From: Castellaniella sp. MT123 | Lineage (GTDB): Bacteria > Pseudomonadota > Gammaproteobacteria > Burkholderiales > Burkholderiaceae_B | Length of the DNA stretch: 64,000 nt | NCBI RefSeq assembly: GCF_039614765.1 | Contig: NZ_CP154879.1 | Span: forward strand, 1,860,001-1,924,000 | Direction of reading: 5' to 3' | Shown: positions 1-8,803 of the stretch, piece by piece | How the letters are laid out: each line of letters starts with the position of its first letter | How positions within the stretch are numbered: the first letter of the stretch is position 1 | Notes under the pieces: generated by a model | Seen by the model: only the letters and a program-made list of their open reading frames with translations | What the model was told of the DNA's origin: nothing | The model's database searches: none | Made by a program: the position numbers and the translations under genes

Positions 1-771
1 GATCCAGCATTCGTTGACTGGTTCGTTTTCGAAGGGCACCACACGCAGCACGCGGTCCATCTTGGTCTGCACGACCAGATTGGCGCCCACGCTGTCATGC
101 GGGCTGACCGAGCGGCGGCGCGCCAGTTCCCAGGTCCGTGCGGCCATCATGAAGGGCTTGGACAGCAGCGCGCCCACCGGACAGACGTCGATCATGTTGC
201 CCGAGAGTTCGGATTCGACGGCCTCGCCCACGAAGGTGGTGATCTCGGAGAATTCACCCCGGTTGAGCATGCCGATTTCCATGTAGCCGCCGATTTCCTG
301 GCCAACCCGGATGCAGCGGGTGCAATGGATGCAGCGCTGCATCTGTTCGGCCGAAATCAGCGGACCCATGGGCTTGTGGAACACCACGCGCTTGGGTTCT
401 TTATAGCGCGAGGCGGATTCGCCATAGCCCATGGCGAGATCCTGCAGCTGACATTCGCCGCCCTGGTCGCACACCGGGCAATCCAGCGGGTGATTGATCA
501 GCAGGAATTCCATCACGGCGCGCTGGGCCTCGATGGCTTTGGGCGAGCGCGTGTGCACCACCATACCGTTGGTCACGGGCGTGGCACAGGCGGGCAACTG
601 CTTGGGGGCCTTTTCGACCTCGACCAGGCACATGCGGCAGTTGGCCGCGATGCTGAGTTTTTTGTGATAGCAGAAATGCGGGATATACAGCCCGACCGAG
701 TGGGCAGCCTGGATGACCATGCTGCCTTCTTCGGCTTGGACCTTCAGCCCGTCGATGGTGAGTTCTACCAT
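1..771 (-). CDS. nuoG: NADH-quinone oxidoreductase subunit G (partial, N-terminal 257 residues)
   Basis: This is the iron-sulfur subunit of the peripheral arm of respiratory complex I, which carries electrons from the NuoEF flavin module towards quinone. The reading frame starts at the ATG at 771 and runs off the window edge. The N-terminal cluster ligands are all visible: C34, C45, C48 and C62 for the 2Fe-2S cluster; H94, C98, C101 and C107 for the His/Cys 4Fe-4S cluster; C147, C150, C153 and C197 for the next 4Fe-4S cluster. It begins 14 bases after the nuoF stop, in the usual nuoE-F-G order. The molybdopterin-oxidoreductase-like C-terminal part lies outside the window. Confidence 0.97.
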   Translation of the reverse strand, partial: MVELTIDGLKVQAEEGSMVIQAAHSVGLYIPHFCYHKKLSIAANCRMCLVEVEKAPKQLPACATPVTNGMVVHTRSPKAIEAQRAVMEFLLINHPLDCPVCDQGGECQLQDLAMGYGESASRYKEPKRVVFHKPMGPLISAEQMQRCIHCTRCIRVGQEIGGYMEIGMLNRGEFSEITTFVGEAVESELSGNMIDVCPVGALLSKPFMMAARTWELARRRSVSPHDSVGANLVVQTKMDRVLRVVPFENEPVNECWI

Positions 772-785
772 GGCGTGTCCTGACC

Positions 786-2156
786 CTACAGATACTTGGC
801 GACCACACAGTCCTTGTGGTCAATGTGGTGGACGAATTCGTCGCGGAAATGCTTGATGAAGCTGCGTACCGGCATGGCGGCGGCATCGGCCAGCGCGCAG
901 ATGGTGCGACCCATCATGTTGTGCGCCACGGAATCGAGCGTCTCGATGTCGTCGGCGGTGCCCTGGCCGTGTTCCATGCGCTGCATCATGCGGTACAGCC
1001 AGCCGGTGCCTTCGCGGCACGGCGTGCACTGACCGCAGGATTCTTCCATGTAGAAATACGACAGACGCATGAGCGATTTCACCATGCAGCGGGTTTCGTC
1101 CATGACGATGACCGCGCCCGACCCCAGCATGGACCCGGCCTTGGCGATCGAGTCGTAGTCCATGTTGGTCTTCATCATGATGTCGGCCGGCAGCACCGGC
1201 GCCGACGACCCGCCGGGGATCACGGCTTTCAGTTGGCGTCCGCCCTTGACCCCGCCGGCCAGTTCCAGCAGCGTGGCAAAGGGCGTGCCCAGCGGGATTT
1301 CGTAGTTGCCGGGAAGTTCGACGTCGCCGGAAATAGAGAAGATTTTCGTGCCGCCCGCCTTTTCGACGCCCATTTCCAGATAGGCCTGAGCGCCCACCTG
1401 GAACACGAAGGGCACGGCCGCGAAGGTTTCCGTGTTGTTGACGGTGGTCGGCTTGCCGTACAGGCCGAAGCTGGCCGGGAACGGCGGCTTGAAGCGCGGC
1501 TGGCCCTTTTTGCCTTCGATGGATTCCAGCAAGGCGGTTTCCTCGCCGCAGATGTAGGCGCCAAACCCGTGATGCGCATGCAACTGGAATGAAAATCCCG
1601 ACCCCAGGATGTCGTCGCCCAGGAACCCGGCCTGGCGGGCTTCGTCCAGGGCTTCTTCGAAGCGCTGGTAGATCTGGAAGATTTCGCCGTGGATGTAGTT
1701 GTAGCCGACCGACGCGCCCATCGCAAAACCACCGATGATCATGCCTTCGATCACCGAGTGCGGGTTGTAGCGCAGGATGTCGCGGTCCTTGAAGGTGCCG
1801 GGTTCGCCCTCGTCGGAATTGCAGACGATGTATTTCTGGCCCGGCAGATTGCGCGGCATGAAAGACCATTTCAGGCCGGTCGGGAAACCCGCGCCGCCAC
1901 GCCCGCGCAGACTGGAAGCCTTGAGTTCGGCGATCACGTCGTCGGGCTTCATGCCGGTGGTCAGGATCTTTTTCAGCGCCGTGTAGCCACCGCGCGCCAT
2001 GTAGTCCTGGATGCCCCAGTTGTTGCCATTCAGCCCCGCCAGGATCTGGGGATTGATGTGGCGACCATGAAAAATCATGCTGCGGGCGGCATCGCCGCCC
2101 AGGTCCGGATTCAGCGCATCCGTCGCATATTTTTGCAAGACGTCCAGCGCGCTCAT
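786..2156 (-). CDS. nuoF: NADH-quinone oxidoreductase subunit F
   Basis: Flavoprotein of complex I that oxidises NADH through FMN. The 456-residue product has the glycine-rich FMN/NADH motif [13 protein letters not shown] at about residues 85-97 and the second nucleotide-binding stretch starting [15 protein letters not shown] at about 201. C374, C377, C380 and C420 are the 4Fe-4S N3 ligands. I chose the ATG at 2156 because it overlaps the nuoE stop by four bases (ATGA), which is normal coupling, and the protein then begins like other betaproteobacterial NuoF. A longer open frame upstream of it has no family similarity. Confidence 0.97.
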   Translation of the reverse strand: MSALDVLQKYATDALNPDLGGDAARSMIFHGRHINPQILAGLNGNNWGIQDYMARGGYTALKKILTTGMKPDDVIAELKASSLRGRGGAGFPTGLKWSFMPRNLPGQKYIVCNSDEGEPGTFKDRDILRYNPHSVIEGMIIGGFAMGASVGYNYIHGEIFQIYQRFEEALDEARQAGFLGDDILGSGFSFQLHAHHGFGAYICGEETALLESIEGKKGQPRFKPPFPASFGLYGKPTTVNNTETFAAVPFVFQVGAQAYLEMGVEKAGGTKIFSISGDVELPGNYEIPLGTPFATLLELAGGVKGGRQLKAVIPGGSSAPVLPADIMMKTNMDYDSIAKAGSMLGSGAVIVMDETRCMVKSLMRLSYFYMEESCGQCTPCREGTGWLYRMMQRMEHGQGTADDIETLDSVAHNMMGRTICALADAAAMPVRSFIKHFRDEFVHHIDHKDCVVAKYL

Positions 2157-2644
2157 GCCGACTCCTTCAGGTCCCGGATCAGGGCGTCGATTTTTTCGGG
2201 CTGCATGCGGCAGCACATGTGTTTGTCGTTCGCGATGACCACCGGGGCGTCGCCGCAGGCGCCCATGCATTCGCCTTCCTGCAGCGTGAACAGGCCGTCA
2301 GGCGTGGTTTCGTGGAAACCGATCCCGAGTTTTTCCTTGAGGTATTCGGCGGCCTGCGTGCCGCCCTGCAGCGCACAGGGCAGATTGGTGCAGATGGTCA
2401 GCGTGTAGCGCCCGACCGGATGGGTGTTGTACATCGCGTAGAAAGTCGCGATTTCCTGCACCGCGACCGGCGGCATGCCCAGATAGGCGGCCACGTCGCG
2501 GATGACGTCGGGCGAAACCCAGCCCTTTTCGGTCTGGGCGATGGTCAGCGCCGCCATCACGGCCGACTGTTTCTGTGCCGGCGGATATTTGGCAATTTCC
2601 CGGTCGATGTCCCGGTAGGCTTGTTCGGAAAGCAGCATCGTCAT
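2153..2644 (-). CDS. nuoE: NADH-quinone oxidoreductase subunit E
   Basis: Thioredoxin-fold 2Fe-2S subunit of the NADH dehydrogenase module. The product is 163 residues, normal for the family. The N1a cluster ligands are C85, C90, C126 and C130, in the pattern CxxxxC then CMGAC. The ATG at 2644 was chosen over a frame extending further upstream into the nuoD 3' end; a second in-frame ATG at 2638 is also possible. The stop overlaps the nuoF start by four bases, and the gene lies 22 bases after nuoD. Confidence 0.96.
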   Translation of the reverse strand: MTMLLSEQAYRDIDREIAKYPPAQKQSAVMAALTIAQTEKGWVSPDVIRDVAAYLGMPPVAVQEIATFYAMYNTHPVGRYTLTICTNLPCALQGGTQAAEYLKEKLGIGFHETTPDGLFTLQEGECMGACGDAPVVIANDKHMCCRMQPEKIDALIRDLKESA

Positions 2645-2666
2645 GGTCCTGTGGTGTCCGGGGCGT

Positions 2667-3920
2667 CTAGCGGTCGATCTCGCCAAACACGATATCCTGG
2701 GTGCCGATGATGGTCACTACGTCGGAAATCATGTGGCCCTTGGACATTTCTTCGAGCGATTGCAGATGGGCGAAACCCGGGGCGCGGATCTTCAGGCGAT
2801 AGGGCTTGTTGGCCCCATCGGAAATCAGGTAGATACCGAATTCGCCCTTGGGGTGTTCCACTGCGGCATAGGCCTCGCCTTCGGGCACGTGCATGCCTTC
2901 GGTGAAGAGCTTGAAGTGATGGATCATGTCTTCCATGCCGGTCTTCATGCGTTCGCGCTTCGGGGGGGCGACCTTGTGGTTGTCCACGATCACCGGGCCG
3001 GGATTGTTGCGCAGCCATTCGATGCACTGGCGGATGATGCGGTTGGATTCGCGCATTTCCCCGATGCGGCACAGATAGCGGTCGTAACAGTCGCCGTTTT
3101 TGCCGACCGGGATGTCGAAATCGACCTTGTCGTAGACCTCGTAGGGCTGCTTTTTACGCAGATCCCATTCGATGCCGGAACCGCGCAGCATGGGGCCGGT
3201 GAAACCCAGCGCCAGGGCGCGTTCGGGCGACACCACGCCGATGTCCACCAGACGCTGTTTCCAGATGCGGTTTTCCGTCAGCAGGACCTCGTATTCGTCC
3301 ACACAGGTGGGGAAGCGGTTGGTGAAGTCCTCGATGAAGTCCAGCAACGAACCCGAGCGCGCCTCGTTCATGGCGCGCAGTTCTTTCGCGGAACGGTATT
3401 TGGAGCCCTTGTATTGCGGCATCGTATCGGGCAGATCGCGATACACCCCGCCCGGGCGATAGTAGGCCGCGTGCATGCGCGCGCCCGAGACCGCTTCGTA
3501 GCAGTCCATCAGGTCTTCGCGCTCGCGGAAGGCGTACAGGAACACCGCCATGGCGCCCACGTCCAGCGCGTGCGAACCCAGCGACATCAGGTGATTCAGG
3601 ATGCGCGTGATTTCGTCGAACATCACGCGGATGTACTGCGCGCGCAGCGGTATCTGGATACCCAGCAGACGTTCCACCGCCATGCAGTAGGCATGTTCGT
3701 TGCACATCATGGACACGTAGTCCAGGCGGTCCATGTACGGCAGCGTCTGCAGGAAGGTGCGCGTTTCGGCCAGCTTTTCCGTGGCCCGGTGCAGCAGACC
3801 GATGTGCGGATCGGCGCGCTGGACGACTTCGCCGTCCAGTTCGAGCACCAGGCGCAGCACCCCGTGCGCGGCCGGGTGCTGCGGGCCGAAGTTCAGGTTG
3901 TAGTTCTGGATTTCTGCCAT
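2667..3920 (-). CDS. nuoD: NADH-quinone oxidoreductase subunit D
   Basis: The 49-kDa subunit of complex I, related to the large subunit of NiFe hydrogenases, which together with NuoB forms the quinone-binding pocket at the membrane interface. The 417-residue product opens with the family motif [13 protein letters not shown] around residues 12-24 and ends in the conserved [11 protein letters not shown] tail. The stop of nuoC lies one base upstream of its start, so translation is probably coupled. Full length with no irregularity. Confidence 0.97.
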   Translation of the reverse strand: MAEIQNYNLNFGPQHPAAHGVLRLVLELDGEVVQRADPHIGLLHRATEKLAETRTFLQTLPYMDRLDYVSMMCNEHAYCMAVERLLGIQIPLRAQYIRVMFDEITRILNHLMSLGSHALDVGAMAVFLYAFREREDLMDCYEAVSGARMHAAYYRPGGVYRDLPDTMPQYKGSKYRSAKELRAMNEARSGSLLDFIEDFTNRFPTCVDEYEVLLTENRIWKQRLVDIGVVSPERALALGFTGPMLRGSGIEWDLRKKQPYEVYDKVDFDIPVGKNGDCYDRYLCRIGEMRESNRIIRQCIEWLRNNPGPVIVDNHKVAPPKRERMKTGMEDMIHHFKLFTEGMHVPEGEAYAAVEHPKGEFGIYLISDGANKPYRLKIRAPGFAHLQSLEEMSKGHMISDVVTIIGTQDIVFGEIDR

Positions 3921-3921
3921 G

Positions 3922-4536
3922 TCAGTACCGCTCTATGCCGTAGTGATCCTCGCGCACCACGCGCGGGGTGATTTCGCGCGGCTCGATCGTGACCGGTTGA
4001 TAAATGACGCGCTTCTGTTCGGCGTCGTAGCGCATTTCCACGTGGCCGGAAATGGGGAAGTCCTTCCGGAAGGGATGGCCGATGAAGCCGTAGTCGGTCA
4101 GGATGCGGCGCAAATCCGGATGACCCTCGAAGACGATGCCGTACAGGTCGAAGGCTTCGCGTTCGTACCAGTTCACCGCCGGCCAGATGTCCACCAGGGA
4201 CGCCACCACCGGGAATTCGGCGTGTGTGGCGTAGGTGCGCACCCGCAGACGCCAGTTATGCGTGACCGACAACAGATGGATCACCACCGCGAAACGGTGC
4301 GGATGGGGCGCATAGCCCGGACCGTAGGTGGGCGCCTTCCAGGCCGAATAATCGACCCCGCAGAGATCCACACAGGTTTCGAAGCGCAGGCTGGCGTGAT
4401 CGCGCAGCACCCGGCAGGTGTCCACCCAGGATTCGGCGGGCAATTGCAGCGTGAGTTCGCCCAGGGACTCGGTCAGGTCGACCGAGCCACCCAGGACATC
4501 GCGCAGATTGGATTCTAGAGTCTGTAACCGTGTCAT
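3922..4536 (-). CDS. nuoC: NADH-quinone oxidoreductase subunit C
   Basis: The 30-kDa subunit of the connecting module of complex I. The 204-residue protein contains the family signature [20 protein letters not shown] in its middle third. It is a separate gene rather than the nuoCD fusion found in enterobacteria, which fits a betaproteobacterium. It lies 31 bases downstream of nuoB and one base before nuoD. Confidence 0.96.
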   Translation of the reverse strand: MTRLQTLESNLRDVLGGSVDLTESLGELTLQLPAESWVDTCRVLRDHASLRFETCVDLCGVDYSAWKAPTYGPGYAPHPHRFAVVIHLLSVTHNWRLRVRTYATHAEFPVVASLVDIWPAVNWYEREAFDLYGIVFEGHPDLRRILTDYGFIGHPFRKDFPISGHVEMRYDAEQKRVIYQPVTIEPREITPRVVREDHYGIERY

Positions 4537-4567
4537 ATGCGGATCATCAGGATCGTCAGGCGGCGCC

Positions 4568-5044
4568 CTAGCGGGCGATGGTATTGGTCAGGCGGATCTT
4601 GTTCTGCATCTGCAGCAGACCGTAGACCAGGGCTTCCGCCGTGGGCGGGCAGCCGGGCACGTAGACGTCCACCGGCACGATGCGGTCGCAGCCGCGCACC
4701 ACCGAATAGGAATAGTGGTAGTAACCACCGCCATTGGCACAGGACCCCATGGACACCACCCAGCGGGGTTCCGGCATCTGGTCGTAGACCTTACGCAGAG
4801 CCGGGGCCATCTTGTTGCACAGCGTGCCGGCCACGATCATCAGGTCGGACTGGCGCGGACTGGGCCGGAAGATGATGCCGAACTGGTCCAGGTCGTAGCG
4901 CGCCGCGCCGGCATGCATCATTTCCACCGCGCAGCAAGCCAGGCCGAACGTCATCGGCCACAACGAGCCGGTCTTTGCCCAGTTCAGGAATTTATCCGCA
5001 CTGGTGGTCATGAAGCCTTTTTCCATGACGCCTTCAACAGCCAT
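4568..5044 (-). CDS. nuoB: NADH-quinone oxidoreductase subunit B
   Basis: Carries cluster N2, the 4Fe-4S centre that reduces quinone. With the ATG at 5044 the product is 158 residues and begins MAVEGV, as in relatives, and a GGGGGTGAG Shine-Dalgarno-like stretch lies just upstream. A TTG at 5059 would add five residues but is less likely. The N2 ligands are the adjacent C37 and C38 ([11 protein letters not shown]) plus C102 and C132 ([10 protein letters not shown]). The gene follows nuoA after 15 bases. Confidence 0.97.
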   Translation of the reverse strand: MAVEGVMEKGFMTTSADKFLNWAKTGSLWPMTFGLACCAVEMMHAGAARYDLDQFGIIFRPSPRQSDLMIVAGTLCNKMAPALRKVYDQMPEPRWVVSMGSCANGGGYYHYSYSVVRGCDRIVPVDVYVPGCPPTAEALVYGLLQMQNKIRLTNTIAR

Positions 5045-5059
5045 TTTGCTCACCCCCAA

Positions 5060-5419
5060 TTATTCCCAGTCCAGGGCGCCGCGGCGCCACTCGTAGATGA
5101 AACCCACCGTCAGGATGCCCAGGAAAATGGCCACCGCCCAGAAGCCCACCATGCCGATGGCGCCGTTGGCCATGGCCCAGGGGAACAAGAAAGCGATTTC
5201 CAGATCGAACATGATGAACAGGATGGCCACCAGGTAATAGCGCACGTCGAATTTCATGCGCGAGTCGCCGAATGCCTCGAAGCCGCATTCGTAGACCGAC
5301 AGCTTTTCCGGATCGGGCACGTTGCGCCCCAGCAGGCGCCCGGCAGCCAGCAGGGCGGCGCCGATCAGCGTGGCAACGATGATGAAAAGCAGCACGGGAA
5401 AGTACTGTTCCAGATTCAT
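5060..5419 (-). CDS. nuoA: NADH-quinone oxidoreductase subunit A
   Basis: Small membrane subunit of complex I (119 residues) with three hydrophobic helices: near the N-terminus, around residues 62-82 and around 88-108. The conserved loop after the first helix contains [20 protein letters not shown], which borders the quinone cavity. It is the first gene of the nuo operon here. A promoter-like TACAAT and an FNR-type dyad lie in the 100 bases upstream. Confidence 0.96.
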   Translation of the reverse strand: MNLEQYFPVLLFIIVATLIGAALLAAGRLLGRNVPDPEKLSVYECGFEAFGDSRMKFDVRYYLVAILFIMFDLEIAFLFPWAMANGAIGMVGFWAVAIFLGILTVGFIYEWRRGALDWE

Positions 5420-5453
5420 GATGGGCCTCGGTTCCGGAAGATCAAACTACGGG

Positions 5454-5459
5454 ATTGTA
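5454..5459 (-). promoter_or_regulatory. putative -10 element of the nuo operon
   Basis: Read on the minus strand this is TACAAT, 35 bases upstream of the nuoA ATG. At 17-base spacing the -35 position reads GGCGAA, which is a poor match, so an activator may be needed. It is the only good -10-like hexamer I see between the FNR-type box and nuoA. Confidence 0.35.
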
Positions 5460-5507
5460 GCATTTCGACAAGCAGCTTCGCCGGGAAAACCCGGGGTTGA
5501 AACACAT

Positions 5508-5521
5508 TTGATGGGGATCAA
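5508..5521 (-). promoter_or_regulatory. FNR-type box upstream of nuoA
   Basis: TTGAT-GGGG-ATCAA is a perfect match to the FNR/ANR consensus TTGAT-N4-ATCAA. Its centre is 95 bases upstream of the nuoA start and about 67 bases upstream of the start point expected from the TACAAT hexamer. That spacing is not an ideal class I or class II position, so it could activate from a different promoter or repress. An FNR-like regulator is encoded at 57566-58354. Confidence 0.55.
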
Positions 5522-5639
5522 TTCAGCTAAGCACAGATCGGCTTTCAGGCGCCTGAACTGGTGGCGTCAAACAGACGCAACTCTGGGCTGCCATGGGTCC
5601 AGCAGGGTCCTCCGCACTCGCCCGGAAGCTCGTTCCAGC

Positions 5640-5762
5640 CTACTGGGGCTCATGACGCATCACGTCCGATTCCTGCAGCATACGGACGTAACGGGCGTAG
5701 GGAATGCCCCTGGCTTTGGCTCGCGCCTTCACCGCATCGAGCAGGGTGGCAGGCAGGCGCAT
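5640..5762 (-). pseudogene. remnant of a CopG/BrnA-type (COG5304-like) antitoxin
   Basis: The frame from the ATG at 5762 encodes 40 residues, MRLPATLLDAVKARAKARGI onward, ending at 5640. This resembles the ribbon-helix-helix C-terminal half of CopG-family antitoxins, which normally read SLRLPxxLLxxIKxxAxxRGxPYQxxI. Upstream in the same frame the residues FRPLHFELEPKTASLN still look like the linker that precedes this domain. The frame then continues straight into the porin terminator without a plausible start or ribosome binding site. No partner toxin gene is adjacent, so I read it as a truncated relic. A short expressed peptide is not excluded. Confidence 0.4.
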
Positions 5763-5850
5763 GTTCAGTGATGCTGTCTTAGGTTCCAGTTCGAAGTGTA
5801 GTGGTCTGAACTGTGAAAAAAAATGCCGGACCACAGCCAGTCTGGCGCGG

Positions 5851-5890
5851 AAAGCAAGAAAGCCACTCCGAAGAGTGGCTTTCTTGCTTT
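5851..5890 (-). terminator. porin terminator (18-bp perfect stem)
   Basis: A perfect inverted repeat with 18-bp arms (5851-5868 and 5873-5890) and a four-base loop. On the minus strand the loop is TTCG closed by C-G, the very stable UUCG tetraloop, and the 3' arm ends in a T-rich ttcttgcttt. It lies 79 bases after the porin stop. Because the outer arms are A/T-rich on both sides it could also act on the plus strand. Confidence 0.85.
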
Positions 5891-5916
5891 GAAGGTCGAG
5901 ACCCTCGCTGTTCGTG

Positions 5917-5938
5917 ACGGCCCGGCGAACCGGGCCGT
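5917..5938 (-). terminator. second hairpin downstream of the porin gene
   Basis: A perfect 9-bp G/C-rich stem (5917-5925 with 5930-5938) around a four-base loop that reads TTCG on the minus strand. It sits between the porin stop and the larger terminator and has no T-tract. It may stabilise the mRNA 3' end or pause polymerase. Confidence 0.5.
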
Positions 5939-5968
5939 ATCGCGGCGTGGACAAGCCACGCGTCGCGA

Positions 5969-7129
5969 TTAGAACTTGTGGTTCAGGCCGATACCGGCTT
6001 CCGTACCCTTCAGATCCTTCACGTAACCCACGTTCTGCATGTAGGAAGCGTACGTGTACAGCTTGGTGCGCTTGGACAGCGGGTATTCGTACTTCAGCTG
6101 GTAGGCGTTGATGTTGCCAGCGTTGCTACCCCACTTGTCGTCGTCCTTCAGGTTCGAGTGCGAACCGCTGTAGAAGGCGAACAGACGGCCCGGACCCACC
6201 GGGGCGCTCAGACCCAAAGCCCAGTTGTTGGACTTGAAGTCTTGATAGCCATTGCCCAGACCGTAGCCCGTCAGACCAGCCAGACCGTCATAGGAGTTGG
6301 CATCGCCGTTCCAACCGATCTTGCCGTTGCGGTCCTGACCGAACATGGCCGAGAACTTGACCACTTCGAAGTCATAGGCACCGTTGATCTGCCACGCAGT
6401 CATCGCGTTGACATTGCGGGCGTTGGCGTCCTGTCCATAGACGCTCTGACGGTCATAAGCAGCACCCAGGGCCAGGGGGCCGTTGGTGTAGCCCAGACCG
6501 ACGGATCCGCGGCTGCCACGGCCAGCCGATTGCTGGGGAGCGGTCGAGCCGCTGATGACGGTCGTGCTGTTCGAGTTGGCGGTGGAGCCCGTGCCGTACA
6601 GCAGGACGGCCTTGAAGCCGCTGAAGGACGGGGTCGTGTACTTGAACGAGTTGTTCACACGGGTGCCGGAAGACAAGCCAGCGGCACCGAAGACCTTGTC
6701 GAAGTCACCCAGGTTGTTGCCTTCTTCGGCAGCCATGGTGTCGATACCAGCGGAGTACTGGCGGCCCATCGTGAAGGTACCCCAGTTGTCGCTGGACAGA
6801 CCCACGAACGACTGGCGATTGAACTGGTTGCTGGAATTGCTAGCGGCACCAGTACCGATATTGAACCCCTGCTCCAGTTGGAAAATGGCGCGCAGTCCGT
6901 CACCCAGGTCTTCGGAACCCTTCAGGCCCCAGCGGTTACCGTTCAGGGTACCATCACGCAGACCCGAGGAACGGGCACGGAGGTCCGCACCGTTGTGGTT
7001 GTACTTGAAATTCTGAAAGCCGTAGCCGGTATCCAGGATACCGTACAGCGTCACGGACGTTTCTGCTTGAGCAACGCCGGCGGTGGCGAAACCGGCCAGC
7101 AGAGCAGCAGCGAGCAGAGTCTTTTTCAT
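5969..7129 (-). CDS. Gram-negative porin (OmpC/PorB-type, trimeric general porin)
   Basis: Outer-membrane channel for small solutes. The 386-residue product from the ATG at 7129 starts with a clear signal peptide, MKKTLLAAALLAGFATAGVA-QA, then ETSVTLYGILDTGYGF, the typical first strand of the betaproteobacterial porin family. It ends GIGLNHKF, with the terminal Phe needed for BAM-dependent assembly. The upstream frame to 7177 is not part of the signal peptide. A GGAG ribosome binding site precedes the ATG. The gene is monocistronic, with a strong terminator downstream. The leader on the minus strand contains a small CTAACT/AGTTAG dyad (7196-7218); I cannot assign a sigma-70 promoter with confidence. 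Confidence 0.95.
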   Translation of the reverse strand: MKKTLLAAALLAGFATAGVAQAETSVTLYGILDTGYGFQNFKYNHNGADLRARSSGLRDGTLNGNRWGLKGSEDLGDGLRAIFQLEQGFNIGTGAASNSSNQFNRQSFVGLSSDNWGTFTMGRQYSAGIDTMAAEEGNNLGDFDKVFGAAGLSSGTRVNNSFKYTTPSFSGFKAVLLYGTGSTANSNSTTVISGSTAPQQSAGRGSRGSVGLGYTNGPLALGAAYDRQSVYGQDANARNVNAMTAWQINGAYDFEVVKFSAMFGQDRNGKIGWNGDANSYDGLAGLTGYGLGNGYQDFKSNNWALGLSAPVGPGRLFAFYSGSHSNLKDDDKWGSNAGNINAYQLKYEYPLSKRTKLYTYASYMQNVGYVKDLKGTEAGIGLNHKF

Positions 7130-7359
7130 GTAAGAAATCTCCGTAGATTGGTGTGAATCAGAGCAGGCAAACAACATCCTGTGCTGCTGCTCCTTCTAAC
7201 TCCGCGAAGGGAAGTTAGGGCTATTGCATCAAAAATCCGGAATGAATGCCATGCCGGACACATGAAAACCGCCAGTTTCCCGAAAAGCCGTTGCAGAGCT
7301 ACAACACCAATGTATCTCGACCCTACAATGCCAGGCAACCGGAACCACCGCGCACCTCC

Positions 7360-8253
7360 ATGTCCGTCATTCTGCTGATCCTGCCTGACTTCCTGCTGAT
7401 CGCCCTGGGGTGGCTGCTGCTGCACCGGTTCGGGTTCGATCGGGTGTTTTTCGTCCAGGCGGAAAAGCTCGTGTATTTCGTGCTGTTCCCGGCCCTGCTG
7501 TTCCACTCGATCACGCGGGCGCCGCTGGCGCTGGGCAGCACCACGGTGCTGCTGGCGGCCACGGTCGGGATCATGCTGGGGGGTATCGCCCTGGCCTGGT
7601 TGGGGCGCCTGGCGGTTCGCGCCGATCCTGGCGCGCACGCCTCGACCGCGCAATGCGCCTTTCGTTTCAACAGCTATCTGGCGCTGTCGTTGGCGGCCAG
7701 CCTGGGCTGGGCCGGCGCCCAGGCGACGATGGCGGTGATCCTGGGGTTTGCGGTGCCCATCAGCAACATGGGCGCGGTGCATGCCCTGGCCAGCCGGCAC
7801 GGCGGGCGGGCGCTGCGGGAAATGGCCCGCAATCCCTTCATCCTGGCGACGCTGGCCGCGCTGACCTGCAATTTTCTGCAGATTCCCATCCCGCATCCGG
7901 TCGAGGTCACCTTGGGGCGTCTGGGCGCCTGCGCGATCGCCCTGGGCCTGCTGTGCGTCGGCGCGACCCTGTCGCTGGCCGGCGGACGGACGCATGCGCC
8001 GCTGATGGCCTGGATGATCGGCGCGAAACTGATCCTGCTGCCGCTGTGGACGCTGGCGCTGACCTGGATGCTGGATCTGCCGGTTCAGGAACGTATCGTG
8101 CTGCTGCTGTTTTCCGCGGTGCCCACGTCGTCGGCGGCCCATGTGCTGGCGGCCCGGATGGGCGGCGACGGGCGCCTGGTGGCGGTCACGATGTCGATCG
8201 GAACGCTGCTGTCTGCAGTAACACTGCCGTTCTGGCTGGGGATCACCGGGTGA
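7360..8253 (+). CDS. AEC (auxin efflux carrier) family transporter
   Basis: An inner-membrane carrier of 297 residues, about ten hydrophobic helices, with the two halves joined around residues 140-160. The family includes malonate and malate permeases and many carriers of unknown substrate. I chose the ATG at 7360, which gives MSVILLILPDFLLI directly at the first helix; 38 further in-frame residues upstream are hydrophilic and unlikely. The C-terminal AVPTSSAAHVLAARMGGDG matches the conserved second-repeat motif of AEC proteins. The gene stands alone, divergent from the porin, 43 bases before tsaE. The substrate cannot be inferred from context. Confidence 0.85.
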   Translation: MSVILLILPDFLLIALGWLLLHRFGFDRVFFVQAEKLVYFVLFPALLFHSITRAPLALGSTTVLLAATVGIMLGGIALAWLGRLAVRADPGAHASTAQCAFRFNSYLALSLAASLGWAGAQATMAVILGFAVPISNMGAVHALASRHGGRALREMARNPFILATLAALTCNFLQIPIPHPVEVTLGRLGACAIALGLLCVGATLSLAGGRTHAPLMAWMIGAKLILLPLWTLALTWMLDLPVQERIVLLLFSAVPTSSAAHVLAARMGGDGRLVAVTMSIGTLLSAVTLPFWLGITG

Positions 8254-8296
8254 TCGGCCACCCCGTACAATGCTCGGCAGTCTGGGAACCCGAATT

Positions 8297-8803
8297 ATGA
8301 CGACACCATCCTCCCCCCTGGAATGGCTTCTGCCCGATGAAGAGGCCACCGTGGCCCTGGCGCAACGCCTGGCCGCGCTGGTTTGTGGCCATGGGCCAGA
8401 GGCCCTTTCTCCTGGGGGGAGCATCCACCTACGCGGCGAATTGGGAGCGGGCAAAACCAGCCTGGCGCGCGCCCTGTTGCGGGCCGGTGGCGTGACCGGT
8501 CGGATAAAAAGTCCTAGCTACGCGCTTCTTGAAAGCTATAATGTTTCTAACTTATACTTCTATCACTTTGATTTCTATAGATTTAGCAGTGCGCACGAAT
8601 GGCGGGACGCAGGCTTTGGCGAACTGCTCGATGAACATGCTGTCGTCCTGATCGAATGGCCCGAACAGGCAGGCACCCGGTTGCCGCCTCCAGATCTGGA
8701 TATTTTTCTAGAGTATGCAGGCACCGGACGACGCGCATGGCTCAGCGCTTGTAGCGAAAAAGGACACTTATGGCTGACGCATTTGACCCCGTCGCGCCGA
8801 TGA
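8297..8803 (+). CDS. tsaE: tRNA threonylcarbamoyladenosine biosynthesis ATPase TsaE
   Basis: P-loop ATPase that works with TsaB and TsaD to make the t6A37 modification of ANN-decoding tRNAs. The 168-residue product has the Walker A motif GELGAGKTSLARALL and the family stretch SPSYALLESY followed by YHFDFYR. The ATG at 8297 was chosen; an upstream in-frame ATG at 8270 is possible. The gene overlaps amiC by 34 bases. A stretch near the middle (8521-8590) is only about 31% G+C by hand count, far below its surroundings, and contains a TATAAT hexamer at 8537-8542. Confidence 0.93.
   Translation: MTTPSSPLEWLLPDEEATVALAQRLAALVCGHGPEALSPGGSIHLRGELGAGKTSLARALLRAGGVTGRIKSPSYALLESYNVSNLYFYHFDFYRFSSAHEWRDAGFGELLDEHAVVLIEWPEQAGTRLPPPDLDIFLEYAGTGRRAWLSACSEKGHLWLTHLTPSRR

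Noticed and set aside
2643-3971. 442-codon frame opposite nuoD
   Set aside because: Mirror frame of a conserved complex I gene without any recognisable motif.
7291-7329. TTGCAG ... TACAAT as a promoter for the AEC transporter
   Set aside because: The two hexamers are 27 bases apart, and no alternative pair fits.
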